NCBI GenBank assembly: GCA_937988735.1
Contig: CALKHQ010000219.1
Coordinates: 1 to 36,270 of the forward strand
DNA: 36,270 nt
Source of the DNA: an uncultured Alphaproteobacteria bacterium
Lineage (GTDB): Bacteria > Pseudomonadota > Alphaproteobacteria > CALKHQ01
Reading direction: 5' to 3'
The translations under genes were made by a program, and so were the position numbers. This document shows, piece by piece, positions 8,257-16,295 of this stretch. Each line of letters begins with the position of its first letter. The first letter of the stretch is position 1. Under the pieces are notes generated by a model. That model saw nothing but the letters and a program-made list of their open reading frames with translations. It was not told the origin of the DNA and did not search any database.

Positions 8257-8291
8257 AGCCGGCGGGCGTCGCTCAGACCAGCCCGCCGGCT
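8257..8291. terminator. Bidirectional hairpin between convergent genes
   Basis: AGCCGGCGGGC and GCCCGCCGGCT form a perfect 11-bp stem with a 13-base loop. It sits between the stops of the 138-aa gene and the manganese transporter gene, with the right arm inside the last codons of the latter. Confidence 0.5.
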
Positions 8292-8845
8292 TCCAGACAG
8301 ACGAACGCGCCCAGCACGATGAACAGCGCGGCTGCGGCGAGGCGGATCGCCTTCAGCGGCAGCCGCAGCGCAACGAAGTTCCCGGCGAACACCGCCGGGG
8401 CGTTGGCCAGCATCATGCCCAGCGTGGTGCCGGCGGTGACCAGCACGAGGTCCTGGAACTGGGCGGCCAGCGCCATGGTCGCGATCTGCGTCTTGTCGCC
8501 GATCTCCACCAGGAAGAAGACCACCACCGTGGTCAGGAACGGCCCGTAGCGCGGCTTCGCCGGCGCCTCGTCGGCGTCCAGCCGGTCGGGCTCCAGGGTC
8601 CACAGTCCCATCGCGACGAACGAAAGCCCCAGCGCCCAGCGCAGCGCCGGGCTCTGCAGCCATTCGGCGACGGCGACGCCGGCGAGCGCCGCCAGCGCAT
8701 GGTTGGCGAGGGTCGCGACGAGGATGCCCGCGACGATCGGCGCCGGCGCGCGGAACCGCGTCGCCAGCACCAGCGCCAGCAACTGGGTCTTGTCACCGAT
8801 TTCCGCCAGGCAGACGACGCCGGTCGAGGCAGCGAACGCTTCCAT
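8273..8845 (-). CDS. UPF0016/GDT1 (TMEM165) family manganese exporter
   Basis: A 190-residue inner-membrane protein with two repeated halves, each carrying the family signature: CLAEIGDKTQLLALVLA and FLVEIGDKTQIATMALA. About six hydrophobic spans are visible. Members export Mn(2+) (MneA-like) or exchange Ca/Mn for protons. The ATG at 8845 is preferred to the longer frame reaching 8974, because the extra 43 codons are Pro/Gly/Arg-rich and run back into a yybP-ykoY riboswitch (8911-9024), which must be untranslated. The riboswitch supports the manganese role. The gene is on the opposite strand to the nitrogen genes and looks inserted between glx and amt. Confidence 0.88.
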   Translation of the reverse strand: MEAFAASTGVVCLAEIGDKTQLLALVLATRFRAPAPIVAGILVATLANHALAALAGVAVAEWLQSPALRWALGLSFVAMGLWTLEPDRLDADEAPAKPRYGPFLTTVVVFFLVEIGDKTQIATMALAAQFQDLVLVTAGTTLGMMLANAPAVFAGNFVALRLPLKAIRLAAAALFIVLGAFVCLEAGGLV

Positions 8846-8910
8846 GATGCGATCCCGGGGCTGGCTGCGCACGAGCCCGCCGCCCGTCCAGCCCGAGGCC
8901 GGAACGGCAG

Positions 8911-9024
8911 GCCCGTGGTCTCGCCAGGCCGGTGGGCCGGACGCGCCATGGCGGCGGGACGGACCCGCCGCCAAGTCTGTTGACGCGCCCCTTCCTGGAG
9001 ACGGAAGCGGCTACTCCCCAAGGG
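8911..9024 (-). promoter_or_regulatory. yybP-ykoY manganese riboswitch
   Basis: On the minus strand the leader starts CCCTTGGGGAGTAGC, contains GCGTCAACAGACTTGG in the middle and ends GGCCTGGCGAGACCACGGG. These are the hallmarks of the class: GGGGAGUAGC opening P1 and L1, GUCAACA in L3, and the closing GGCGAGACC. CCCTTGG pairs with CCACGGG in six of seven positions as P1. Known members bind Mn(2+) and switch on exporters of the UPF0016 type, which is exactly the downstream gene. The 65-base stretch between P1 and the ATG may hold the expression platform. Confidence 0.85.
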
Positions 9025-9134
9025 AGCCTTGACCCTACGGGCCCGCCCCGGGCCGCGCAAGCGGCAACGCGGTACCTGCCCCTGCGACGCTTGGTCTCGA
9101 ACGCCCCAGGTCCGCCCGCGGTGCCCGGCCGCGG

Positions 9135-9150
9135 TTGGCGCGATTCTTGT
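9135..9150 (+). promoter_or_regulatory. Possible sigma-54 promoter of amt1
   Basis: TTGGCGCGATTCTTGTTT fits the sigma-54 pattern TTGGCACG-N4-TTGC with the required GG-N10 spacing, but has GT in place of GC at -12 and G for A in the -24 box. It lies about 90 bases before the amt1 ATG. Nitrogen control by NtrC would make sense for an ammonium-family transporter. No clear NtrC sites were found. Confidence 0.35.
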
Positions 9151-9241
9151 TTGTCTCCGCTCCGGGGCCCGTGCCGCATCCAGAGAGCCTCCGAAAAAGG
9201 GGTCGAAGCGGCGCGGAAGACACAGGACAAGGAGGGGTGAG

Positions 9242-10579
9242 ATGGCCGGCGCCATCAACATGGAGATCTACTACTACTGGTGCACCGCGCTGATGGTGCT
9301 GATCCACATGGGCTTCCTCGGCTACGAGATGGGAGCGTCGCGGGTGAAGAACGCACTGGCGGCGGGGGTCAAGAACATACTGGCCTTTGCCTTCACCGTT
9401 CCGGCGTTCTTCTTCGTCGGCTGGTGGATCTACAACACCTGGCCCCGCGGGCTCTATTCGCAGGACTACGTCGACGCCGCCGAACTCGGTGCCTATGCCG
9501 CGCCGTGGGACGCCTCGATGGGGCCGAACCTGGCCGACAACGCCACCGGTGTCTTCTGGGCAGCCTTCACGCTGTTTGCGGCCACCACGGCCTCGATCTA
9601 TTCCGGGGCGGTGATCGAGCGGATCCGGCTCGGATCCTTCGTGCTGCTGGCGGTGGTGCTGGGCGCGGTGGCCTGGGTCGTGGGCGCTGCCTGGGGGTGG
9701 CACCCGGACGGCTGGCTGTCGACCGACTTCGGCTACCACGATTTCGCCTGCTCAGGCGTGGTGCACCTGATTTCGGGCGCCTTTGCGCTGGGCGTGCTGA
9801 TCAACCTCGGGCCCCGCATCGGCAAGTACAACCCCGACGGCTCGGTCAACACCATCCCGGCGCACAGCCTGCCGCTCACGCTGATCGGCCTGATGGCGAT
9901 CATCGTCGGCTTCTTCGGGTTCCTCGGCGGCTGCATCATCTACAACACCGACGGGGCGCTGGAGGTCAGCCAGTGGACCACCATCTACGGTACTCCGGCG
10001 ACCCTGTCCGGCATCGCCTTCAACACGCTGATGAGCTTCGCCGGCGGCGTGATCGGTGCCTATGTGATGACCCGCGACCCGTTCTGGATGATGTCCGGCG
10101 GCCTCGGCGGGATCATTTCGGCCGGCGCCGGCCTCGACCTGTACTGGCCGCCGCTTGCCTTCCTGATCGGCTTTGTCGGCGCCTTCGCCATGCCGGCGTT
10201 CGCGCGCTGGCTGGAGACCAAGCTGCGGATCGACGACCCCGTCGGGGCGGTGGCCGTGCACGGCTTCTGCGGCCTGTGGGGCGTCATCGCCGCGGGCATC
10301 TTTGCCGCCGGCTATCCCGCGGCCGACGGCTCGGGCCTGCCGGGCACCTCGTTCGGCGGCCAGCTTGCCGGCGCCGGGGTGATGCTGCTGCTCGGTTTCG
10401 TGCCGGGCTACCTGGGTTCGCTGGCGTTGAAGGTAGCCGGCGTGCTGCGGGTGCCGCCCAAGGTCGAGATCATGGGCCTGGACGTGGCCGAGATCCCGAG
10501 CCGCGCCTATCCGGAATCGGCCCCGCCCCACTCTGCGCCGGCCGCAGGGGCCGCCGCGGGGACGGTGCCTGCGGAATGA
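9242..10579 (+). CDS. Divergent Amt-family transporter 1
   Basis: A 445-residue inner-membrane protein with about eleven spans. The Amt pore residues are kept: D167 and H175 in HDFACSGVVH, and the second pore histidine H340 in GAVAVHGFCG. Unlike canonical AmtB (33763-35130) it has no signal peptide, and TM1 reads IHMGFLGYEMGASRVKN instead of IPGLALFYGGMVRKMN, which adds a His and a Glu near the membrane. There is a Pro/Ala-rich C-terminal tail. GGAGGGG lies just before the ATG at 9242; the frame opens earlier, but that part is the leader. A 57-aa membrane protein follows in the same transcript, and a second pair of the same design comes next. No GlnK is adjacent. Substrate could be ammonium or a small amine such as methylammonium. 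Confidence 0.88.
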   Translation: MAGAINMEIYYYWCTALMVLIHMGFLGYEMGASRVKNALAAGVKNILAFAFTVPAFFFVGWWIYNTWPRGLYSQDYVDAAELGAYAAPWDASMGPNLADNATGVFWAAFTLFAATTASIYSGAVIERIRLGSFVLLAVVLGAVAWVVGAAWGWHPDGWLSTDFGYHDFACSGVVHLISGAFALGVLINLGPRIGKYNPDGSVNTIPAHSLPLTLIGLMAIIVGFFGFLGGCIIYNTDGALEVSQWTTIYGTPATLSGIAFNTLMSFAGGVIGAYVMTRDPFWMMSGGLGGIISAGAGLDLYWPPLAFLIGFVGAFAMPAFARWLETKLRIDDPVGAVAVHGFCGLWGVIAAGIFAAGYPAADGSGLPGTSFGGQLAGAGVMLLLGFVPGYLGSLALKVAGVLRVPPKVEIMGLDVAEIPSRAYPESAPPHSAPAAGAAAGTVPAE

Positions 10580-10611
10580 CCACTGCGAGCTGCCAGGAAA
10601 GGAGACATGAC

Positions 10612-10785
10612 ATGGGAAGCCCGATCGAGGCCTGGGAAGGCGTTGCGGCCTACTTCACCGGCGCTGGCGGCGGCATGCCGCTGGTCTGGATGCTGATCGC
10701 CCTGGTCGTCACCGTCGCCTCGGCGCTCAGTGCCTTCTTCCACGAAAACAAGTCCTACCGCGACCACCGCGGGGATCCGCACTGA
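10612..10785 (+). CDS. Small single-span membrane protein paired with Amt 1
   Basis: A 57-residue protein with one hydrophobic span (about residues 22-42, MPLVWMLIALVVTVASALSA) and a charged tail HENKSYRDHRGDPH. AAGGAGA lies eight bases before the ATG. It begins 32 bases after amt1. Its N-terminal pattern P-I-E-x-W-x-x-V and the post-span H-E-N match the small protein after amt2 (P-V-E-x-W-x-x-V, H-E-K), so the two are likely homologues. A role as accessory subunit or regulator of the Amt trimer is inferred from this repeated pairing. I know of no named family for it. Confidence 0.75.
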   Translation: MGSPIEAWEGVAAYFTGAGGGMPLVWMLIALVVTVASALSAFFHENKSYRDHRGDPH

Positions 10786-10809
10786 CGCTGTCACCGGCAG
10801 CGGGAACGG

Positions 10810-10836
10810 AAGGGGCGGCCGCAGCGGCCGCCCCTT
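10810..10836 (+). terminator. Hairpin after the amt1 pair
   Basis: AAGGGGCGGCC and GGCCGCCCCTT form a perfect 11-bp stem with a five-base loop, 25 bases after the stop of the small membrane protein gene. There is no T-run after it, but strength and position fit a terminator. Confidence 0.6.
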
Positions 10837-10913
10837 CGCATCCGGGGCACCGCAGGCTGTGCCGGATCGTCGGCGCGAGCCCTGACCAAGTCGATCTCGC
10901 CCGGCCAGGTGGT

Positions 10914-10929
10914 CGGTTCATGGACCGGT
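10914..10929 (+). promoter_or_regulatory. Candidate GntR/FCD operator, copy 4 (weaker)
   Basis: CGGTTCATGGACCGGT. Its first 13 bases are identical to the minus strand of 14412-14424 before the APC permease, and GGTTCAT...CCGGT is shared with copy 1. It is an imperfect palindrome (GGTTCATGGACC). It is less like copies 1 and 2 than they are to each other. Confidence 0.42.
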
Positions 10930-11088
10930 ACAGTCGATCTGCGAATCAGTGCACAAATATTCATCAATTGTCCAATAATCGTTGCCTGAATCGCGACTTT
11001 TTGCCACGTTCGTGCTGTGCGAATGCGTCGCCTATGGGGCGACCGGGCTCGACCTCAGACAACGAGAACCCCGACGGCGCCGCATGAT

Positions 11089-11145
11089 GCCCGGGGGGCC
11101 AAAGCCTGCGCTGGTCATTTGGGGCCTCCCCGGGCCAAGGGGAGG
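11089..11145 (+). promoter_or_regulatory. amt2 leader with two mutually exclusive hairpins
   Basis: GCCCGGGGGGCCAAA (11089-11103) can pair with TTTGGGGCCTCCCCGGGC (11118-11135) in about 15 base pairs with two small bulges. Alternatively CCTCCCC (11125-11131) pairs with GGGGAGG (11139-11145), which contains the Shine-Dalgarno sequence of amt2. The two structures share CCTCCCC, so forming one frees or hides the ribosome site. This is the layout of a translational switch. It may also be chance pairing in GC-rich DNA, and no known riboswitch class was recognised. Confidence 0.4.
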
Positions 11146-11155
11146 AAAGGTCCGC

Positions 11156-12535
11156 ATGACCGAGTCGCTGGACGCGCTGATCGTCATATTCACCGAGTTC
11201 TACTACTGGCTGACCGTGGTCCTGATGTTCATGATCCACGTCGGCTTCTGCATGTATGAAGTCGGTGTCTCACGATACAAGAACAGGATGCACACCCTGC
11301 TGAAGAACACGATGGTGATCCCGCTCGTCACCATCACCTTCTATCTCTTCGGCTGGTGGATCTACTGGGCTTTCCCGTACGGCATTCCCGGACTCACCGG
11401 CGAATACCCCGAGGTGGCCAACGCCTACCTGCCCTGGTCCGAGAACATGGGCACCCACATGCAGGACCGGATCACCGGGGTGTTCTGGGCGGCCTTCCTG
11501 CTGTTCTCCTGGACCGCGGCGTCGATCGTCTCGGGCTCGCTGATCGAGCGCGTCCGGTCGGGCGCCTTCTGGATGATGGCGGTGCTGATCGGGTCCTGCA
11601 CCTGGATCATCGATGCCGCCTGGGGCTGGCACGCGGACGGCTGGATGGTGACCGAGCTCGGCTACCACGACGCCTATGCATCCGGCGTCATCCACGCCAT
11701 TGCCGGCGGGGCGGCGCTCGGCGCGCTGATCGTTCTGGGGCCGAGAATCGGCAAGTTCCGCCCGGACGGCACGCCGCGCAACATCGTGCCGAACAACCCG
11801 TGGCTGGTGACCGTGGGCCTGTTCCTGATCTACACCGGCTTCTGGGGCTTCTACGTCGCCTGCAACGTGCCGATGATCGACAGCGACTTCATCGGCAGCA
11901 CGCCGGAGGGCGGCGTCACCTTCTACACCGCCACCACCATCTACTACACCCCGACCACGCTGTCGGCGATCACCTTCAACTTCCTGCTGTCGCTCTCCGG
12001 CGGCCTGCTGGCGGGCTACCTCGTCTCCAGGGGTGACGCCTTCTGGACCTATTCGGCCGGGCTCGCGGGCATCATCACCGCTTCGGCCGGCAACGACCTC
12101 TACCATCCGGTGGAATCGATGCTGGTCGGTGCCGTCGGTGCCTGGGCGGTGTACAAGATCCACTACTGGGTCGAGCGCCGGTTCAAGATCGACGACGCGG
12201 TCGGCGCCGTCGCGGTGCATGGCTATGCCGGCTTCATCGGCCTGGTCATCGCCGGCTTCCTGCTGTGGGGGCACCCGGCAACGGCGGGCTACCATGGCGA
12301 GGCAACCCCGATCACGCCCTGGGGCAACACCATCGGCGCGATCATCATGTTCTTCGTGCTGGGCTTCCTGCCGATGTGGATCCTGGCCAAGATCCTGAAC
12401 GCCCTTGGCCTCCTCAGGGTGCCGCGCGAGGTGGAGCTCGCCGGCCTCGACATCTCCGGCAACCATGCATACGCGCTCGACGAGGCGGAGGTCCGCGAGG
12501 CCACCGTGGCCGCTGCCGCCGAAGCGAAGATCTGA
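11156..12535 (+). CDS. Divergent Amt-family transporter 2
   Basis: A 459-residue multi-span membrane protein, clearly closer to Amt 1 than to AmtB. It has the pore residues D172 and H180 in HDAYASGVIH and H355 in GAVAVHGYAG, and the same altered TM1 (IHVGFCMYEVGVSRYKN, with H28 and E35). The region equivalent to the AmtB Phe gate reads LFSWTAAS. GGGGAGG is ten bases before the ATG at 11156 and may be folded into a hairpin. A 77-aa membrane protein follows 12 bases after the stop. The pair is preceded by an operator-like element shared with the permease promoter, which ties it to the GntR regulon. Transport of ammonium, methylammonium or another amine is possible; a sensor role is also known in the family. 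Confidence 0.87.
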   Translation: MTESLDALIVIFTEFYYWLTVVLMFMIHVGFCMYEVGVSRYKNRMHTLLKNTMVIPLVTITFYLFGWWIYWAFPYGIPGLTGEYPEVANAYLPWSENMGTHMQDRITGVFWAAFLLFSWTAASIVSGSLIERVRSGAFWMMAVLIGSCTWIIDAAWGWHADGWMVTELGYHDAYASGVIHAIAGGAALGALIVLGPRIGKFRPDGTPRNIVPNNPWLVTVGLFLIYTGFWGFYVACNVPMIDSDFIGSTPEGGVTFYTATTIYYTPTTLSAITFNFLLSLSGGLLAGYLVSRGDAFWTYSAGLAGIITASAGNDLYHPVESMLVGAVGAWAVYKIHYWVERRFKIDDAVGAVAVHGYAGFIGLVIAGFLLWGHPATAGYHGEATPITPWGNTIGAIIMFFVLGFLPMWILAKILNALGLLRVPREVELAGLDISGNHAYALDEAEVREATVAAAAEAKI

Positions 12536-12547
12536 AGGAGGGGAGAC

Positions 12548-12781
12548 ATGTCCACCACACCGGTCGAAACCTGGCAGGCCGTCGACGGCACGACCCTCGG
12601 CGTCATCTACCCCTTCGCCGGGGCAGAGGGCGTGCTGGCCGTGCTGCTGCTCGCCTTCTGGCTGATCTGGCACGTGCTGCAGATGCGGCACGAGAAGCGC
12701 GAGCTCCAGGAGGACGTCGACCTCCTGCGCAAGAACGGCAATCTCGAACGCGCAACGAAAGGCGACAATCTGCTGCTCTGA
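12548..12781 (+). CDS. Small single-span membrane protein paired with Amt 2
   Basis: A 77-residue protein: short N-terminus with P-V-E-T-W-Q-A-V, one hydrophobic span (about residues 26-46, GVLAVLLLAFWLIWHVLQMR), then a charged helical tail HEKRELQEDVDLLRKNG with heptad-like Leu spacing that could form a short coiled coil. GGAGGGGAG precedes the ATG. It is 12 bases after amt2, so translation is probably coupled. It shares the P-x-E-x-W-x-x-V start and the H-E-K/N after the span with the small protein following amt1. The likely place is beside the Amt trimer with the tail in the cytoplasm, where GlnK would bind a classical AmtB. This is inference. Confidence 0.78.
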   Translation: MSTTPVETWQAVDGTTLGVIYPFAGAEGVLAVLLLAFWLIWHVLQMRHEKRELQEDVDLLRKNGNLERATKGDNLLL

Positions 12782-12869
12782 ACGCGGCACAGGTGCGCTA
12801 TGCTGGGGCGTCGGCATCCGCCGGCGCCCCATTTCTTGGCGGTGCCGGCCAACAGCAGAGGTATCTACG

Positions 12870-14258
<1,389 letters not shown>

Positions 14259-14630
14259 TTCCGCGGGAGGAGCCGTCGCCGCCGTCGCGCGGCCGGATGC
14301 CTCCTGCTTGCTCCCTCAACCGGAAGATGCGTCGCTCCCCCGGCCAGGATCGGGGCAGCATCTGCCACGCGCGCCTGCATGTTCAGACGCCTTCCAGTCC
14401 GTTCGGAAAGTGGTCCATGAACCGGTCTGAACAGACGCAAATGCGATAACCCTTCCGTTACTACGCCGTTGCATCCGAAATCCAGACCTGCCTAAGTCGT
14501 GGGCACGACATGCTTCGGTGTGTCGCACGAATGCTTTCGGGGAACGAAGACCCGGCGGGGACGCCTGGCGGAAATACTCCGTCGCGGGCGCGAGACCGGG
14601 CGCCGCAAGCTGTGGGAGGAGACGACGCCA
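14259..14630 (+). other. 372-base intergenic region before the APC permease
   Basis: No gene is supported. The one clear element is the operator-like sequence at 14411-14433, followed by a lower-GC stretch (about 14430-14520) that would suit a promoter. The first 150 bases show short GC-rich repeats only. Confidence 0.5.
14411..14433 (-). promoter_or_regulatory. Candidate GntR/FCD operator, copy 3
   Basis: The plus strand reads TGGTCC then ATGAACCGGTCTGAACA (14417-14433). Copy 1 on the same strand reads ATGAACCAGTTTGGACC and copy 2 on its minus strand CTGAACCAGTATGGACC, giving the consensus TGAACCRGTNTGRAC. The GGTCCATGAACCG part (14412-14424) is also found inverted at 10914-10926 before amt2. 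It lies about 200 bases upstream of the permease start. Confidence 0.5.
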
Positions 14631-16226
14631 ATGGCGACACTGGAAAGCCCCGTGGGCCCGAGCAGCCTGACGCTGCACCGGGCCATCACCTGGCGGGGCG
14701 CCTTCTGGGTGGCGAGCGGGGTGCCCGCGCTCGTCCTGTTCTCGATCGGCGGCATCGCCGCCACCGTGGGCACACCATCCTGGCTGGTGTGGATGATCTC
14801 GGTCTCGTTCGGCTTCCTGCAGGCCTTCACCTATGCCGAGATCGCTGGCCTGTTTCCGAGCAAGTCGGGTGGTGCGTCGGTCTACGGCGCCGCTGCCTGG
14901 GTGCGCTACAGCCGGATCATCGCGCCGCTGTCGGTGTGGTGCAACTGGCTGGCCTGGACGCCGGTGCTCGCCATCGGCTGCGGCATCGCCGCCGGCTACA
15001 TCCTCAACGCCTTCTTCCCGCCCGACGCGGCGATCAACGCCTGGGAGCTGACGATCCTCGATCTCGGGGCGCTGAAGGAAGGCCTCACCATCAGGGTCAA
15101 CGCCACCTTCTTCATCGGCGCGATCCTGATGCTGATCGTCTTCGCCATCCAGCACCGGGGCATCCTGGGCACCGCGCGGGTGCAGACCATCATCGGCATC
15201 GCCGTGATCCTGCCGCTGTTGATCATCGGCGTGGTACCGCTGCTGACCGGCGACGTGCTGTCCGCGAACCTGACGCCGCTCGTGCCCGGCCTGGATCCGG
15301 AAACCGCGGCCTGGGACAACACCGGCTGGACGCTGTTTCTCGGCGGCCTGTTCATCGCGGCCTGGTCGGCCTACGCCTTCGAGACCGCGATCTGCTACAC
15401 GAGCGAGTTCCGCAATCCCGCGACCGACACCTACAAGGCCATCCTGTATTCGGGCCTGCTCTGCATCGCGGTGTACGTGGTGGTGCCCTTCACCTTCCAG
15501 GGCGCGCTGGGCCTCGCAGGCGTGCTCGAGCCCGGGATCGTCGACGGCACCGGGGTTGCGGCGGCGATGGCCGGCATCATCGGCGGCGGCAGCTTCGTGT
15601 TCGCCCTGCTGGTCATCATGATGCTGCTGGCGCTGATCCTCGCCATCATGACCGCCATGGCCGGCTCCTCACGCACCCTCTACCAGGGTGGCGTCGACGG
15701 CTGGCTGCCGCGCTACCTCAGCCACGTGAACACGAACGGCGCGCCCACGCGGGCGATGTGGACCGACCTGGGCTTCAACCTGATCCTGCTGCTCATGTCG
15801 GACTACCTGTTCGTGCTGGCGGTGTCGAACGTGTGCTACCTGGTGTTCAACTTCCTGAACCTGAACGCCGGCTGGATCCATCGGATCGACAACGCCCATG
15901 TCCGCCGGCCGTGGCGGGCGCCGAACTGGCTGCTGGGGGTGGGGGTGTTCCTCTCCTTCGTCAACGCGGCGCTGCTCGGCGCGGGTGCCAACGTCTGGGG
16001 CGAGGGCACGCTGCTCACCGGCGTGGTGGCGATCGCCCTGATCATCCCCGTGTTCGCCTATCGCCACTTCGTGCAGGACCGCGGCCAGTTCCCGGACCGG
16101 ATGCTGGAGGATCTGGGCGTCGACGCCACCACGATCCGGCAGCGCAAGGCCGGGATCCTGCCCTATGTCACGCTGGTGGCAGGGCTCGCGGTGGTGATCC
16201 TGTTCAACCAGCTCTTCACGCTCTGA
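14631..16226 (+). CDS. APC-superfamily amino acid/amine permease
   Basis: A 531-residue inner-membrane transporter with about 12 hydrophobic spans. The APC features are the first span with a Gly-rich break (VLFSIGGIAATVG) and FTYAEIAGLFPSKSGGASVYGA, the conserved GxxxAEL-like and SGG segment of amino acid and polyamine permeases. The middle also has FETAICYTSEFRNP and MAGSSRTLYQGG, typical of the family. GGGAGGAG precedes the ATG at 14631; upstream in-frame codons have no ribosome site. It probably imports an amino acid or amine that the enzymes of the cluster consume. It has its own upstream operator-like site and a strong hairpin after its stop, so it is likely a single-gene transcript within the regulon. 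Confidence 0.85.
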   Translation: MATLESPVGPSSLTLHRAITWRGAFWVASGVPALVLFSIGGIAATVGTPSWLVWMISVSFGFLQAFTYAEIAGLFPSKSGGASVYGAAAWVRYSRIIAPLSVWCNWLAWTPVLAIGCGIAAGYILNAFFPPDAAINAWELTILDLGALKEGLTIRVNATFFIGAILMLIVFAIQHRGILGTARVQTIIGIAVILPLLIIGVVPLLTGDVLSANLTPLVPGLDPETAAWDNTGWTLFLGGLFIAAWSAYAFETAICYTSEFRNPATDTYKAILYSGLLCIAVYVVVPFTFQGALGLAGVLEPGIVDGTGVAAAMAGIIGGGSFVFALLVIMMLLALILAIMTAMAGSSRTLYQGGVDGWLPRYLSHVNTNGAPTRAMWTDLGFNLILLLMSDYLFVLAVSNVCYLVFNFLNLNAGWIHRIDNAHVRRPWRAPNWLLGVGVFLSFVNAALLGAGANVWGEGTLLTGVVAIALIIPVFAYRHFVQDRGQFPDRMLEDLGVDATTIRQRKAGILPYVTLVAGLAVVILFNQLFTL

Positions 16227-16236
16227 GCGAAACCAC

Positions 16237-16265
16237 GGGGGTCCGCGGCACGGCCGCGGGCCCCC
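16237..16265. terminator. Bidirectional hairpin, permease / amidohydrolase
   Basis: GGGGGTCCGCGGC and GCCGCGGGCCCCC form a 13-bp stem with one G-U pair and a three-base loop. It lies between two convergent stops (16226 and 16296). Confidence 0.65.
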
Positions 16266-16295
16266 GGCGTCCGGCCCGGCCGCCCCGTGCGCCGC

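Larger units (their letters stand above)
10786..11155 (+). other. 370-base intergenic region before amt2
   Basis: No gene is seen. From left to right it holds a strong hairpin (10810-10836), an operator-like element (10914-10929), an AT-rich patch at about 10944-10985 that would suit a promoter, and a leader with two competing hairpins (11089-11145) reaching the amt2 ribosome site. The region marks a separate transcription unit for the second Amt pair. Confidence 0.6.

Noticed and set aside
8846..8974. 43-residue N-terminal extension of the manganese exporter
   Set aside because: It would be encoded within the riboswitch and spacer and is Pro/Gly/Arg-rich without a membrane pattern.
9029..9241. 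71-residue extension of amt1
   Set aside because: Overlaps the promoter and leader, is basic and low-complexity, and a strong ribosome site precedes the ATG at 9242.
10990..11015. Possible sigma-54 site before amt2 (TTGCCACGTTCGTGCT)
   Set aside because: The -24 GG is missing and the spacing to GC is nine instead of ten bases.
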